Of a stretch of DNA of 19,978 bases, positions 14,375 through 19,978 are shown piece by piece. Within the stretch, counting starts at the first letter, position 1; the number at the start of each line of letters is the position of its first letter. The DNA is from an uncultured Lachnospiraceae bacterium (GTDB taxonomy: Bacteria; Bacillota; Clostridia; Lachnospirales; Lachnospiraceae). The DNA is taken from NCBI GenBank assembly GCA_905209075.1, contig CAJLRL010000039.1, positions 1 through 19,978 of the forward strand, written 5' to 3'. The notes below the pieces were generated by a model, which saw nothing but the letters and a program-made list of their open reading frames with translations, was not told the DNA's origin and ran no database searches. Position numbers and translations under genes: made by a program.

Positions 14375-15601
14375 ATGACAATTTATGACGAATTAGTTGC
14401 CCGCGGTCTTATCGCTCAGGTAACAGACGAAAAAGAGATCAAAGAACTTATAAACAACGGAAAAGCTACTTTCTACATCGGCTTTGATCCTACAGCAGAC
14501 AGCCTTCACGTAGGACACTTCATGGCTCTTTGCCTTATGAAGAGACTTCAGATGGCTGGAAACAAGCCTATCGTGCTTATCGGTGGAGGTACAGCACAGA
14601 TCGGTGATCCATCAGGACGTACAGATATGCGTCAGATGATGACAACAGAGACTATCAACCACAATGTAGAGTGCTTCAAAAAACAGATGAGCCGCTTCAT
14701 CGACTTTGGCGAGGGAAAAGCTATCATGGTAAACAACGCTGACTGGCTTATGGACTTAAACTACGTGGACGTGCTCCGCGAGGTTGGTGCTCATTTCTCA
14801 GTAAACCGTATGCTTACTGCTGAATGCTACAAGCAGCGTATGGAAAAGGGTCTTTCCTTCCTTGAGTTTAACTACATGATCATGCAGAGCTACGATTTCT
14901 ACACACTTTTCCAGAAATACGGCTGCAACATGGAGTTCGGTGGAGATGACCAGTGGAGCAACATGCTTGGTGGAACAGAGCTTATCAGACGTAAGCTCGG
15001 AAAAGATGCATACGCTATGACGATCAATCTGCTCTTAAACTCTGAGGGTAAGAAAATGGGTAAAACACAGTCCGGCGCAGTTTGGCTTGATCCTAACAAG
15101 ACTACACCATTCGAGTTCTTCCAATACTGGAGAAACGTTTCTGATGCCGATGTCCTTAAATGTATCAGAATGCTCACCTTCCTTCCACTCGAAGAGATCG
15201 ACAAGATGGAAAGCTGGGAGGGCGCACAGCTCAATGAAGCTAAGGAGATCCTTGCATTCGAGCTTACAAAACTTGTTCACGGTGAGGAGGAAGCCACAAA
15301 GGCTAAAGAGGCAAGCCACGCCCTTTTCGCAGGCGGAAGCAACAATACAAATATGCCTACAGTTACTGTCACAGCAGAAGACTTCCCTGACGGAGAGCTT
15401 GATATCATCTCTGTTCTCGTAAAAGCAGGACTTTGCGAGTCAAGAGGAGACGGCCGCAGAAATATCCAGCAGGGCGGTGTTTCCGTTAACGACGAGAAAG
15501 TAACTGATATCTCTACAAAATACACTCTTGACGATTTCAAGGGCGAGGGTCTTATCATAAGACGTGGTAAAAAGAAATTTGCTAAAGTTATGGCTGAATA
15601 A
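14375..15601 (+). CDS. tyrS: Tyrosyl-tRNA synthetase
   Basis: 408 residues, the normal length for bacterial TyrRS. It attaches tyrosine to tRNA-Tyr in the cytoplasm. Class I signatures: FYIGFDPTADSLHVGH with the HIGH motif as HVGH (45-48), tyrosine-pocket residues in NYMIMQSYDF and FGGDDQWSN, and the KMSKS loop as KKMGKTQSG (about 226-234). A C-terminal S4-type RNA-binding domain (about 340-408; SRGDGRRNIQQGGVSVND) completes it. KMGKT is a normal variant in this enzyme. The ATG is preceded by AGGAGG. Expression is controlled by the T-box leader and ends at the hairpin at 15640-15689. Confidence 0.98.
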   Translation: MTIYDELVARGLIAQVTDEKEIKELINNGKATFYIGFDPTADSLHVGHFMALCLMKRLQMAGNKPIVLIGGGTAQIGDPSGRTDMRQMMTTETINHNVECFKKQMSRFIDFGEGKAIMVNNADWLMDLNYVDVLREVGAHFSVNRMLTAECYKQRMEKGLSFLEFNYMIMQSYDFYTLFQKYGCNMEFGGDDQWSNMLGGTELIRRKLGKDAYAMTINLLLNSEGKKMGKTQSGAVWLDPNKTTPFEFFQYWRNVSDADVLKCIRMLTFLPLEEIDKMESWEGAQLNEAKEILAFELTKLVHGEEEATKAKEASHALFAGGSNNTNMPTVTVTAEDFPDGELDIISVLVKAGLCESRGDGRRNIQQGGVSVNDEKVTDISTKYTLDDFKGEGLIIRRGKKKFAKVMAE

Positions 15602-15639
15602 CATTTTTAGTTTAATACCTATATCTTTTGACAAAACAG

Positions 15640-15689
15640 AACCGGTGGAAAATCTCTAACACAAATGTGCCAGATCATTTCCACCGGTT
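15640..15689. terminator. Terminator between convergent tyrS and acylphosphatase genes
   Basis: Perfect 12-bp stem AACCGGTGGAAA (15640-15651) and TTTCCACCGGTT (15678-15689), with a further ATCT/AGAT pairing inside. T-rich sequence flanks both ends (TTTAATTTA on plus, TTCTGTTTTG on minus), so it probably works in both directions. Confidence 0.8.
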
Positions 15690-15698
15690 TAATTTATC

Positions 15699-15986
15699 CT
15701 ATTTTATTCTAAATCCGTATTCATCTTCTAGAAGCGGAATAGTTTCCACATTCATATTTTCAATATTAACATATGTCCCCTGGCTTACCATAATAAAAAC
15801 TTTATCTATCTGCTCCTCCGTTCCTTGAATTTCCAATAAAACAGAACCATCCGGCTCATTCCTTACCCAGCCGGTTGTTCCCACCATACTTGATGCATAT
15901 TCCATCCGGTATCGAAATCCAACACCCTGAACCGAACCAGACACTCTTATCTTCCTGCGTATTATTTTGCTGTCATAATCAGTCAT
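15699..15986 (-). CDS. acyP: Acylphosphatase
   Basis: 95 residues, typical size. It hydrolyses acyl phosphates such as acetyl phosphate in the cytoplasm. It has the phosphate-binding loop GSVQGVGFRYR with catalytic Arg25, and GWVRNEPDGSVLLEIQG with catalytic Asn43, both intact. The ATG is preceded by GGAG. It stands alone on the minus strand, converging on tyrS. Confidence 0.95.
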   Translation of the reverse strand: MTDYDSKIIRRKIRVSGSVQGVGFRYRMEYASSMVGTTGWVRNEPDGSVLLEIQGTEEQIDKVFIMVSQGTYVNIENMNVETIPLLEDEYGFRIK

Positions 15987-16276
15987 TTTATTAATTCTCC
16001 ATTTGTGCTGTTAATAATTACCAATTCCCCTTCCAGATCAAGTGTAGCAAATTTTCCTTATATCACTTTATTACATATCTGATAAGCTTCATCATCCAAT
16101 AAATTGATGTATACATCGTCATATAAATTGATATATACATAATTCCGTCCTGATATTTTAAATCCTTCTCTGCTTAGAAAAACAAATATATACCAAGACC
16201 TATGCCGGGTAGAAGTATATATTTCTATCCGACATCTAAATCCAGACTCAGTCCAGCAGCTAACTCCTATCTCATA
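15987..16276 (-). other. Intergenic stretch with an open frame lacking a start (possible gene relic)
   Basis: No convincing gene. On the minus strand a frame is open from just after the stop of the 60-residue gene (16277-16279) to TAA at 16058-16060, about 72 codons, ending NYVYINLYDDVYINLLDD then EAYQICNKVI. It has no ATG, GTG or TTG with a ribosome binding site. The part encoding YINLYDDVYINLL is an internal direct repeat (ATAAATTGAT-TATACAT, twice). It could be the remains of a small gene; I do not recognise the product. Confidence 0.25.
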
Positions 16277-16459
16277 TTAGTTTTTTATAATATGCCGTAT
16301 TATAAGAATACTTCCAACGGCAAAAATAAAATATAATACATAGCTTAGTGTATCGTTGTTTTTAAGTTGTGTAAAATAATATGTAACTGATATTTTGGCG
16401 ATTACAAGAACAGCAGCCAGCATTAAACAGCAGCCAAACGACAACAGTATCTTCTTCAT
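16277..16459 (-). CDS. Small two-helix membrane protein, unknown function
   Basis: 60 residues: MKKILLSFGCCLMLAAVLVI opens a first membrane helix (about 4-24), then a polar turn (QLKNNDTLS) and a second helix (about 40-56) ending RHIIKN. The start at 16457-16459 follows AGGGAG at 6-7 nt; an upstream ATG (16534) also has a G-rich tract before it but adds 25 residues without membrane character. It is the last of a run of small membrane-protein genes on this strand, 152 nt after the tail-anchored protein gene. Size and context would fit a bacteriocin immunity protein, but that is inference. Confidence 0.6.
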   Translation of the reverse strand: MKKILLSFGCCLMLAAVLVIAKISVTYYFTQLKNNDTLSYVLYFIFAVGSILIIRHIIKN

Positions 16460-16611
16460 AAATGTCTCCCTAGCAGATTTAATTATAATTTTATTAACAA
16501 ATATCCTTGTCAGCAATATATCACAGCTACCCATATTACCCCCCTATTCCCTCTATAGTTCCTATTAGATACACTATAAAATATGTTACTTTCGTTACTA
16601 TTCAGAATAAT

Positions 16612-16800
16612 TCAGAAAACCAAGGCTAATATAATGATGACCAGCACTATCGCCACCAAACCCAATATTACCCTATATGTTCTTGATGACATATTTAAGT
16701 GCATCTCTTCTTTTTCAAAAGTATCAAAATTATCATTCTGTTTTTCATGCATATCATTTACATTCATAATATCACAATTAAACTTATCCATCATATTCAT
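16612..16800 (-). CDS. Tail-anchored small membrane protein, translationally coupled to the CPBP protease
   Basis: 62 residues: a hydrophilic, Met/Asn/Asp/Glu-rich N-terminal part (MNMMDKFNCDIMNVND then MHEKQNDNFDTFEKEEMH) and a single C-terminal membrane helix (VILGLVAIVLVIIILALVF) reaching the last residue. The ATG overlaps the stop of the CPBP gene as ATGA, with GAGGAG just upstream inside that gene, so coupled translation is likely. The topology suggests a small partner or substrate of the protease. No known family recognised. Confidence 0.7.
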   Translation of the reverse strand: MNMMDKFNCDIMNVNDMHEKQNDNFDTFEKEEMHLNMSSRTYRVILGLVAIVLVIIILALVF

Positions 16801-17630
16801 AGATTATTCTCCTCGTACAATTCCAACAATTTGTTGCTGTTATTTCTGTGTAATATGACAATTGCCACAATAAGCATTATGATAATAACAGGAATTTGCC
16901 TTACAAGAAAATTATATGATCCGCTGTATCGATATCTTTCTATAGCCATCATGTAATTACAATATTCCGAAAAATCCCATGCAAAATGCAGTAATATTAC
17001 ACTCCATAAACTCTTAGTTCTTAAATATATTACAGACCATACAAATCCTACTATACAGCCAAATATGATTGTAGACCATATAGTTACCGGATTCATATCT
17101 TCACCCCAAATAAGATTTTCAAGATGTGCCAGCCCAAACAGTAGTCCTGAATATAAGCACCCCAATACTATCGTTTTATTTTTTCTAAAAATACAATTAA
17201 GCACCACACCTCTAAAAATCAGTTCTTCCTCGATACCAACCGTAAGATATAGCGATAGATTAACAACCAGTTTTTCAACCAGTTTATGACCATATAGCCC
17301 TGCATGACCATTAAAAATCCAATAAATTGCCTGTACTGAATAAAATACTGAGAACGCAGTTATGGGTAATCCATATACGCAAATTCCTTTAGCACAGCCT
17401 TTCATACTGCCTTTGCTCACTTTCATCTTGAAAATAAGCAATAAAATAATAATAGATATTATATCTATAACATTTGCAATAAGATTTGCGCTATCATAAT
17501 GTTCTCTCATAATTGGTATTCCGTTGATAAGAAGCGACAATACCAATACTTTGTAGAGCAAAAATATCACTACCACACCTATAGAAATAAAAATCCAAAA
17601 TATATTCCTTATTTTACTAACCATTATCAT
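16797..17630 (-). CDS. CPBP (Abi) family intramembrane glutamic endopeptidase
   Basis: 277 residues with about eight membrane helices. All three CPBP motifs are present: EExxxR as EELIFR (Glu135, Glu136, Arg140), FxxxH as FGLAH (Phe165, His169) and HxxxD as HFAWD (His215, Asp219). CPBP proteins are related to Rce1 CAAX proteases; bacterial copies often lie in bacteriocin loci, where they give self-immunity or process peptides. The gene starts at an ATG whose A is shared with the TAA of the preceding 102-residue gene (TAATG) and ends in a 4-nt overlap with the 62-residue gene, so the three form a tightly coupled operon. Confidence 0.93.
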   Translation of the reverse strand: MIMVSKIRNIFWIFISIGVVVIFLLYKVLVLSLLINGIPIMREHYDSANLIANVIDIISIIILLLIFKMKVSKGSMKGCAKGICVYGLPITAFSVFYSVQAIYWIFNGHAGLYGHKLVEKLVVNLSLYLTVGIEEELIFRGVVLNCIFRKNKTIVLGCLYSGLLFGLAHLENLIWGEDMNPVTIWSTIIFGCIVGFVWSVIYLRTKSLWSVILLHFAWDFSEYCNYMMAIERYRYSGSYNFLVRQIPVIIIMLIVAIVILHRNNSNKLLELYEENNL

Positions 17631-17938
17631 TATTCCCTATCACAAACTTTTATCATTTTCTCAACACAAACTATTCCTGCTACAAATATACTCAGCACAA
17701 TCACACTATCCCCACAGTTAACTTTCGTTATACTACTAATCACTAATCTGGCAATATTAAATATCATACAAAAAGCCTGTACCGCTAAAAATACTCTATT
17801 ATCTTCTGCTCTTTTTGATTCAATATAGTATATGGCAGTTATCGTACAGACCACAGTCAATGAACTCGCCAACCCCATCATAAAATAGCACGATAAGGCA
17901 TTAATTACTAATGATATGACATATAATAAATATCTCAA
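17630..17938 (-). CDS. Small polytopic membrane protein upstream of the CPBP protease
   Basis: 102 residues with about four hydrophobic segments (YLLYVISLVINALSCYFMMG, LTVVCTITAIYYI, AVQAFCMIFNIARLVI, VIVLSIFVAGIVCV) and a charged C terminus (EKMIKVCDRE). It starts with TTG at 17936-17938, with AAGGAAGG upstream; no ATG is available before the first helix. Its stop codon overlaps the CPBP start by one base. No family recognised; probably part of the same immunity or processing unit. Confidence 0.7.
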   Translation of the reverse strand: MRYLLYVISLVINALSCYFMMGLASSLTVVCTITAIYYIESKRAEDNRVFLAVQAFCMIFNIARLVISSITKVNCGDSVIVLSIFVAGIVCVEKMIKVCDRE

Positions 17939-17958
17939 TGTTAAAATTTCCTTCCTTC

Positions 17959-17974
17959 TACTAATCGGTTAGTA
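17959..17974. promoter_or_regulatory. Palindromic site ahead of the membrane-protein operon
   Basis: TACTAA-TCGG-TTAGTA, a perfect 6-bp inverted repeat 21 nt upstream of the TTG start, between the XRE gene and the operon. A candidate operator; no clear -35/-10 pair fits around it. Confidence 0.4.
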
Positions 17975-18014
17975 AATTGTTTTAGTGCAATGTTACATAT
18001 ATGAACCTTCCAGC

Positions 18015-18296
18015 TTATTTAGTCTGTTCATTAATTATCTCCTCAATAGATGCAAATGGCACATTATCAAATAAACCTTCAAGTTCGTTCTCCACATCGA
18101 GAGCTATTGCAATTTTTGTCAAAGACTGCAGGGATATTTCTCCGCTCTGCTCAAATCTCTTAAGTGAACCAAGACTTACACCTGACCTTGCAGCTAATTG
18201 CTTTTGAGTGATTTTCTTTCTTTTTCGCAAGCGTACTATCTTTTGTGCAATGTCGTTATTTATTTCTGTCCATGTTTTTTGATATAAGTTAATCAT
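18015..18296 (-). CDS. XRE-family (HTH_3) transcriptional regulator
   Basis: 93 residues. The helix-turn-helix spans about residues 19-75: RKKITQKQLAARSGVSLGSL with KRFEQSGEISLQSLTKIAIAL, the typical Cro/C1-type fold where Q-LA-SGVS-SLKRFE marks the recognition helix. The C-terminal tail (LEGLFDNVPFASIEEIINEQ) is short and could dimerise. The ATG (18294-18296) has no ribosome binding site at normal distance and lies about where transcription is predicted to begin, so a leaderless message is possible. It is the first gene of the strand block leading into the CPBP operon, with a 76-nt gap, and probably controls that block and itself. Confidence 0.9.
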   Translation of the reverse strand: MINLYQKTWTEINNDIAQKIVRLRKRKKITQKQLAARSGVSLGSLKRFEQSGEISLQSLTKIAIALDVENELEGLFDNVPFASIEEIINEQTK

Positions 18297-18297
18297 G

Positions 18298-18354
18298 CTA
18301 ATATATTATCCCTTTTTAGGATTTTTATCAAGATACGACTAATATATTATCCCT
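18298..18354 (-). promoter_or_regulatory. Direct-repeat operator and promoter of the XRE gene
   Basis: A perfect 16-bp direct repeat CTAATATATTATCCCT at 18298-18313 and 18339-18354, 41 bp apart (about four helical turns); each copy contains the palindrome TAATATATTA. The minus-strand promoter TTGATA (18326-18331), 17-nt spacer, TAATAT (18303-18308) has its -10 inside the first copy. An extra inverted repeat CAAGATA/TATCTTG (18329-18335 and 18358-18364) brackets the second copy. This fits cooperative autorepression by the XRE protein. Confidence 0.65.
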
Positions 18355-18484
18355 AGATATCTTGTTATATTTATTTCCAGGGTTAGGCATCAATATGTAT
18401 CCTTTACAGAAAGAAAGCTGAAATCTTTAAAGTTACTTGATAAAGTGGCAGACTAAAACAGGGCACACCTTTTACAGCTATACT

Positions 18485-18865
18485 TTATTCGTGAATTTCC
18501 AATGGAAGATTATCAGGATCATAAAAGAATGTCATTTTTTTGCCTGTGTAAATATCGAGTCTAATCGGCTCAGTTATGATTCCCCTTTTATTCAATTCTC
18601 TTACTGTATTATCGACCGAGTCTACAGCAAAGGCAAGATGCCGAAGACCGTAAGCCTCTGGATAAGTGGGGCGTTTCGGACAATTTTTAATGATAAAAAG
18701 CTCTAATTCCATATCATCGAGTTGAAGATCAATTTTGTAATCATCACGTTCTGGTCTGTAATTTTCTCGAACGATAGAAAAACCTAACAAATCCACATAA
18801 AAGTGCTTTGATTGCTCATAGTTGCTCCCAATAATGGCAATGTGATGAACTTTTTTTAAATTCAT
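18485..18865 (-). CDS. VOC-family protein, YaeR/glyoxalase-I-like
   Basis: 126 residues, closely resembling the YaeR/GloA2 branch of the glyoxalase superfamily: HHIAIIGSNYEQSKHFYVDL, LELFIIKNCPKRPTYPEAYG, LRHLAFAVD and TGKKMTFFYDPDNLPLEIHE. The metal-ligand positions are all filled: His8, Glu55, His76, Glu123. A lyase or isomerase acting on a small metabolite is likely; glyoxalase activity is not certain for this branch. The ATG is preceded by GAGAGG. It stands between the XRE gene and the small-peptide genes on the same strand and looks unrelated to them in function. Confidence 0.92.
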   Translation of the reverse strand: MNLKKVHHIAIIGSNYEQSKHFYVDLLGFSIVRENYRPERDDYKIDLQLDDMELELFIIKNCPKRPTYPEAYGLRHLAFAVDSVDNTVRELNKRGIITEPIRLDIYTGKKMTFFYDPDNLPLEIHE

Positions 18866-18912
18866 GGTGTATTTACCTCTCTCCTATTTTGTTTGAATAC
18901 ATGAAATATAAT

Positions 18913-18973
18913 ATCATATGCTTACGCATATGATAAGCCTGCGGCTGATATCTATGCGCATTCGCACAGATAT
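18913..18973. repeat. Three consecutive hairpins
   Basis: ATCATATGC-TTAC-GCATATGAT (18913-18934, perfect 9-bp stem), AGCC-TGC-GGCT (18936-18946) and ATATCTATGCG-CATT-CGCACAGATAT (18948-18973, one G-U pair) follow each other almost without spacing. No T-tract follows directly, so this is not a standard terminator. It lies between the small-peptide genes and the VOC gene and may be a palindromic intergenic repeat or an RNA processing site. Confidence 0.55.
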
Positions 18974-19008
18974 AACTCATGTTCTGCTGCTCTGGTATTG
19001 TTCGACTG

Positions 19009-19173
19009 CTATTTCCTTTTTCTTACTAAATACACTCCCTCAACAAGATTTGCAATTGAAACTATTCCCCATGCAAATCCCAGGAATAAACTATCCATAT
19101 TAATAGAATAAACAGCTATTGCCATATATGCCAAAGAAGCCAAAATATAAAATATACCCTTTTTATCTTTCAT
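19009..19173 (-). CDS. Small two-helix membrane protein, candidate immunity protein
   Basis: 54 residues: MKDKKGIFYILASLAYMAIA, a short loop (INMDSLF), a second helix (LGFAWGIVSIANLVEGVYLV) and a basic end RKRK, so both termini are probably cytoplasmic. The ATG at 19171-19173 has GGAGG 8 nt upstream; an ATG further up overlaps the stop of the preceding gene but lacks a ribosome binding site. It lies directly after the double-glycine peptide ORF, the usual place for a bacteriocin immunity gene, hence the tentative role. Confidence 0.65.
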   Translation of the reverse strand: MKDKKGIFYILASLAYMAIAVYSINMDSLFLGFAWGIVSIANLVEGVYLVRKRK

Positions 19174-19190
19174 GTATATTTCCTCCATCA

Positions 19191-19352
19191 TTAAATTGCT
19201 TCATTTTTTACCAGCCACCCCCCTATTCCAGCACCTACAACTCCTCCTGCTATAAGAACTGTTCCTAAAAAGGCTTTTCCAAATTCATTCCAGCCACCTC
19301 CATCTACCATCAGTTCATCTTCCTGCGGTATCTTGCAATTTTCGTCCGGCAC
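19191..19352 (-). CDS. Bacteriocin-like peptide precursor with double-glycine leader
   Basis: 53 codons from GTG (19350-19352; AAGG 5 nt upstream) to TAA. The leader VPDENCKIPQEDELMVDGG ends in a Gly-Gly site of the DELMxVDGG type used by peptidase-containing ABC exporters. The predicted mature part of 34 residues begins GWNEFGKAFLGTVLIAGGVV and ends GAGIGGWLVKNEAI, amphipathic to hydrophobic with GxxxG-like spacing, as in class II bacteriocins. The start is the weak point: a TAG stop lies four codons upstream in frame and the ribosome binding site is modest, so the gene could be a truncated or decaying copy. No exporter gene is inside the window. Translation was worked out by hand from the reverse complement. 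Confidence 0.6.
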   Translation of the reverse strand: MPDENCKIPQEDELMVDGGGWNEFGKAFLGTVLIAGGVVGAGIGGWLVKNEAI

Positions 19353-19442
19353 TCTTGCCTTTTTCTATACAAAATCTAAAAAATTATTATATAGTTCATG
19401 TTCTATTTCTATATTTCTTTTATTCTTCCACCCAATTACCAA
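19353..19442 (-). other. Open frame between small ORFs, possible relic
   Basis: In the same frame as both neighbours the minus strand reads LVIGWKNKRNIEIEHELYNN then FLDFV between a TAA (19443-19445) and a TAG (about 19362-19367). The composition looks protein-like but there is no ribosome binding site or ATG. Either a non-coding spacer or the remains of a longer leader or fused gene. Confidence 0.25.
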
Positions 19443-19574
19443 TTAACCAAAAATTCTGTAAATATCGGTACCTACTCCATATCCTATATTGTATAGCATA
19501 AGTCCAATTATCCCTATAATTAATATGTTTCCATAAGTTTTATGTTCCATATACCAGCTAATGATTTCTTGCAT
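19443..19574 (-). CDS. Small single-helix membrane peptide
   Basis: 43 residues: MQEIISWYMEHKTYGN, then a membrane helix ILIIGIIGLMLYNIGYGVG and the tail TDIYRIFG. The ATG (19572-19574) has a strong AAGGTGG 8 nt upstream, better than most in this region. It follows the 51-residue ORF by 34 nt. No family recognised; size and neighbours suggest a peptide of the same locus (immunity, accessory or a leaderless peptide). Confidence 0.6.
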   Translation of the reverse strand: MQEIISWYMEHKTYGNILIIGIIGLMLYNIGYGVGTDIYRIFG

Positions 19575-19608
19575 ATAATTCACCACCTTAGATTTTTATT
19601 TATTGATG

Positions 19609-19764
19609 TCAGACACCAATGTGTCCACAATTTGCTATAAAAATTCCCATCATGATAATTGCAATACCACCAAAATGTTTAACATAGTATTTCCCAAATC
19701 CGTTTTTTCTCTCTTCAATCCACTTGTTCTCAAAATCAAGTTCCTGTTTTCTTTCCATATTCAA
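19609..19764 (-). CDS. Small membrane protein with charged N terminus
   Basis: 51 residues if started at TTG (19762-19764), where GAGG lies 10 nt upstream; an in-frame ATG two codons later (19756-19758) is the alternative. The N-terminal half is charged (MERKQELDFENKWIEERKNG), then a C-terminal membrane helix (GGIAIIMMGIFIANCGHIGV). Its ribosome binding site overlaps the stop of the upstream gene, indicating co-transcription and probable coupling. No family recognised. Confidence 0.5.
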   Translation of the reverse strand: MNMERKQELDFENKWIEERKNGFGKYYVKHFGGIAIIMMGIFIANCGHIGV

Positions 19765-19776
19765 TATTGGTTTACC

Positions 19777-19978
19777 TCATACCATTTTGCTATTATCAAA
19801 TTTTTCTTTATGAATAGACCTATTAACGACATCTAGCATAATTGTTGTCGCTGCCACCATAATATATGCCCCATTTGCCTTGTACTGTGCTATTGACTCA
19901 TAAATATAAAACATCGTAGATAGGGCTAAAAATATATAATAAAAAATAATACACATTTTTATTATTTTAGATTCTATT
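19777..19978 (-). CDS. Small membrane protein, 3' part (may run off right edge)
   Basis: The frame is open from the right edge to TGA at 19777-19779, 66 codons in the window. Readable product: CIIFYYIFLALSTMFYIYES, then IAQYKANGAYIMVAATTIML and a charged end DVVNRSIHKEKFDNSKMV, that is, two membrane helices and a basic cytoplasmic tail. The internal ATG near 19955 has no ribosome binding site, so the true start probably lies outside the window. It is the first visible gene of the small-peptide series. Confidence 0.45.
   Translation of the reverse strand, partial: IESKIIKMCIIFYYIFLALSTMFYIYESIAQYKANGAYIMVAATTIMLDVVNRSIHKEKFDNSKMV

Noticed and set aside
14899..15558. Several overlapping ORFs on both strands within tyrS
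   Set aside because: Shadows of the tyrS frame, which has all synthetase motifs.
16460..16534. 85-residue version of the small membrane protein
   Set aside because: The added 25 residues have no membrane or family character and the internal MKK start has a well-spaced AGGGAG; kept only as an alternative.
1..19978. CRISPR arrays, tRNA or rRNA genes, insertion sequences
   Set aside because: No regularly spaced repeat series, tRNA cloverleaf or transposase-like frame was seen on either strand.

Overview
The window is a low-GC chromosomal segment that looks like a Clostridia bacterium, most likely Lachnospiraceae. The clues are AT-rich intergenic DNA, strong AGGAGG-type ribosome binding sites, two aminoacyl-tRNA synthetase genes behind T-box leaders, a yybP-ykoY manganese riboswitch, a GlpP-type antiterminator and a DegV protein. 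No rRNA, tRNA, CRISPR array or complete transposon was seen. Most genes are on the minus strand; glpP-like, the DegV gene and tyrS are on the plus strand.

Layout. 1-1382 (-): 5' part of metG, cut by the window edge, behind a T-box leader (1521-1786) and a consensus promoter. 1861-3531 (+): a GlpP-like RNA-binding antiterminator whose own leader carries an intrinsic-terminator hairpin, then a DegV fatty-acid-binding protein with a near-perfect sigma-A promoter; a bidirectional terminator closes this block. 3663-4567 (-): a small Cys-containing protein and a LUD-domain protein. 4736-8806 (-): a TetR repressor with a double palindromic operator over its own promoter, followed by an ABC ATPase and an 810-residue FtsX-type permease with an Asp-rich extracytoplasmic insert. 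8938-10975 (-): a metal-efflux pair, mntP under a manganese riboswitch and, downstream, a Ca2+/Na+ antiporter family protein. 11029-13766 (-): two unrelated ATPases of accessory type, an AAA-ATPase/PD-(D/E)XK nuclease and a shorter ATPase that appears to have lost part of its Walker B region, with a relic of a response-regulator C terminus between them. 13918-15601 (+): T-box leader and tyrS. 15699-15986 (-): acylphosphatase.

16277-19978 (-) differs in character. It is a dense run of very small, mostly membrane-spanning ORFs on one strand, with an XRE repressor behind a 16-bp direct-repeat operator, a CPBP (Abi) intramembrane protease overlapping its neighbours by 1 and 4 nt, a tail-anchored small protein, a VOC/glyoxalase-like gene, and a 53-codon ORF at 19191-19352 whose product has a double-glycine leader (ELMVDGG) and a Gly-rich hydrophobic core. 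My reading is a bacteriocin-like peptide and self-immunity locus continuing past the right edge. This is the best candidate for an undescribed system in the window. Most of these small genes are too short for standard gene calling and their functions are inferred.

Regulation is unusually visible here: two T-boxes with identifiable specifier codons (AUG for Met, UAC for Tyr), a manganese riboswitch whose P1 helix and terminator compete for the same strand, a possible second repressible promoter for mntP, an autoregulated TetR operator, a predicted autoregulatory GlpP leader, and a predicted leaderless XRE transcript.
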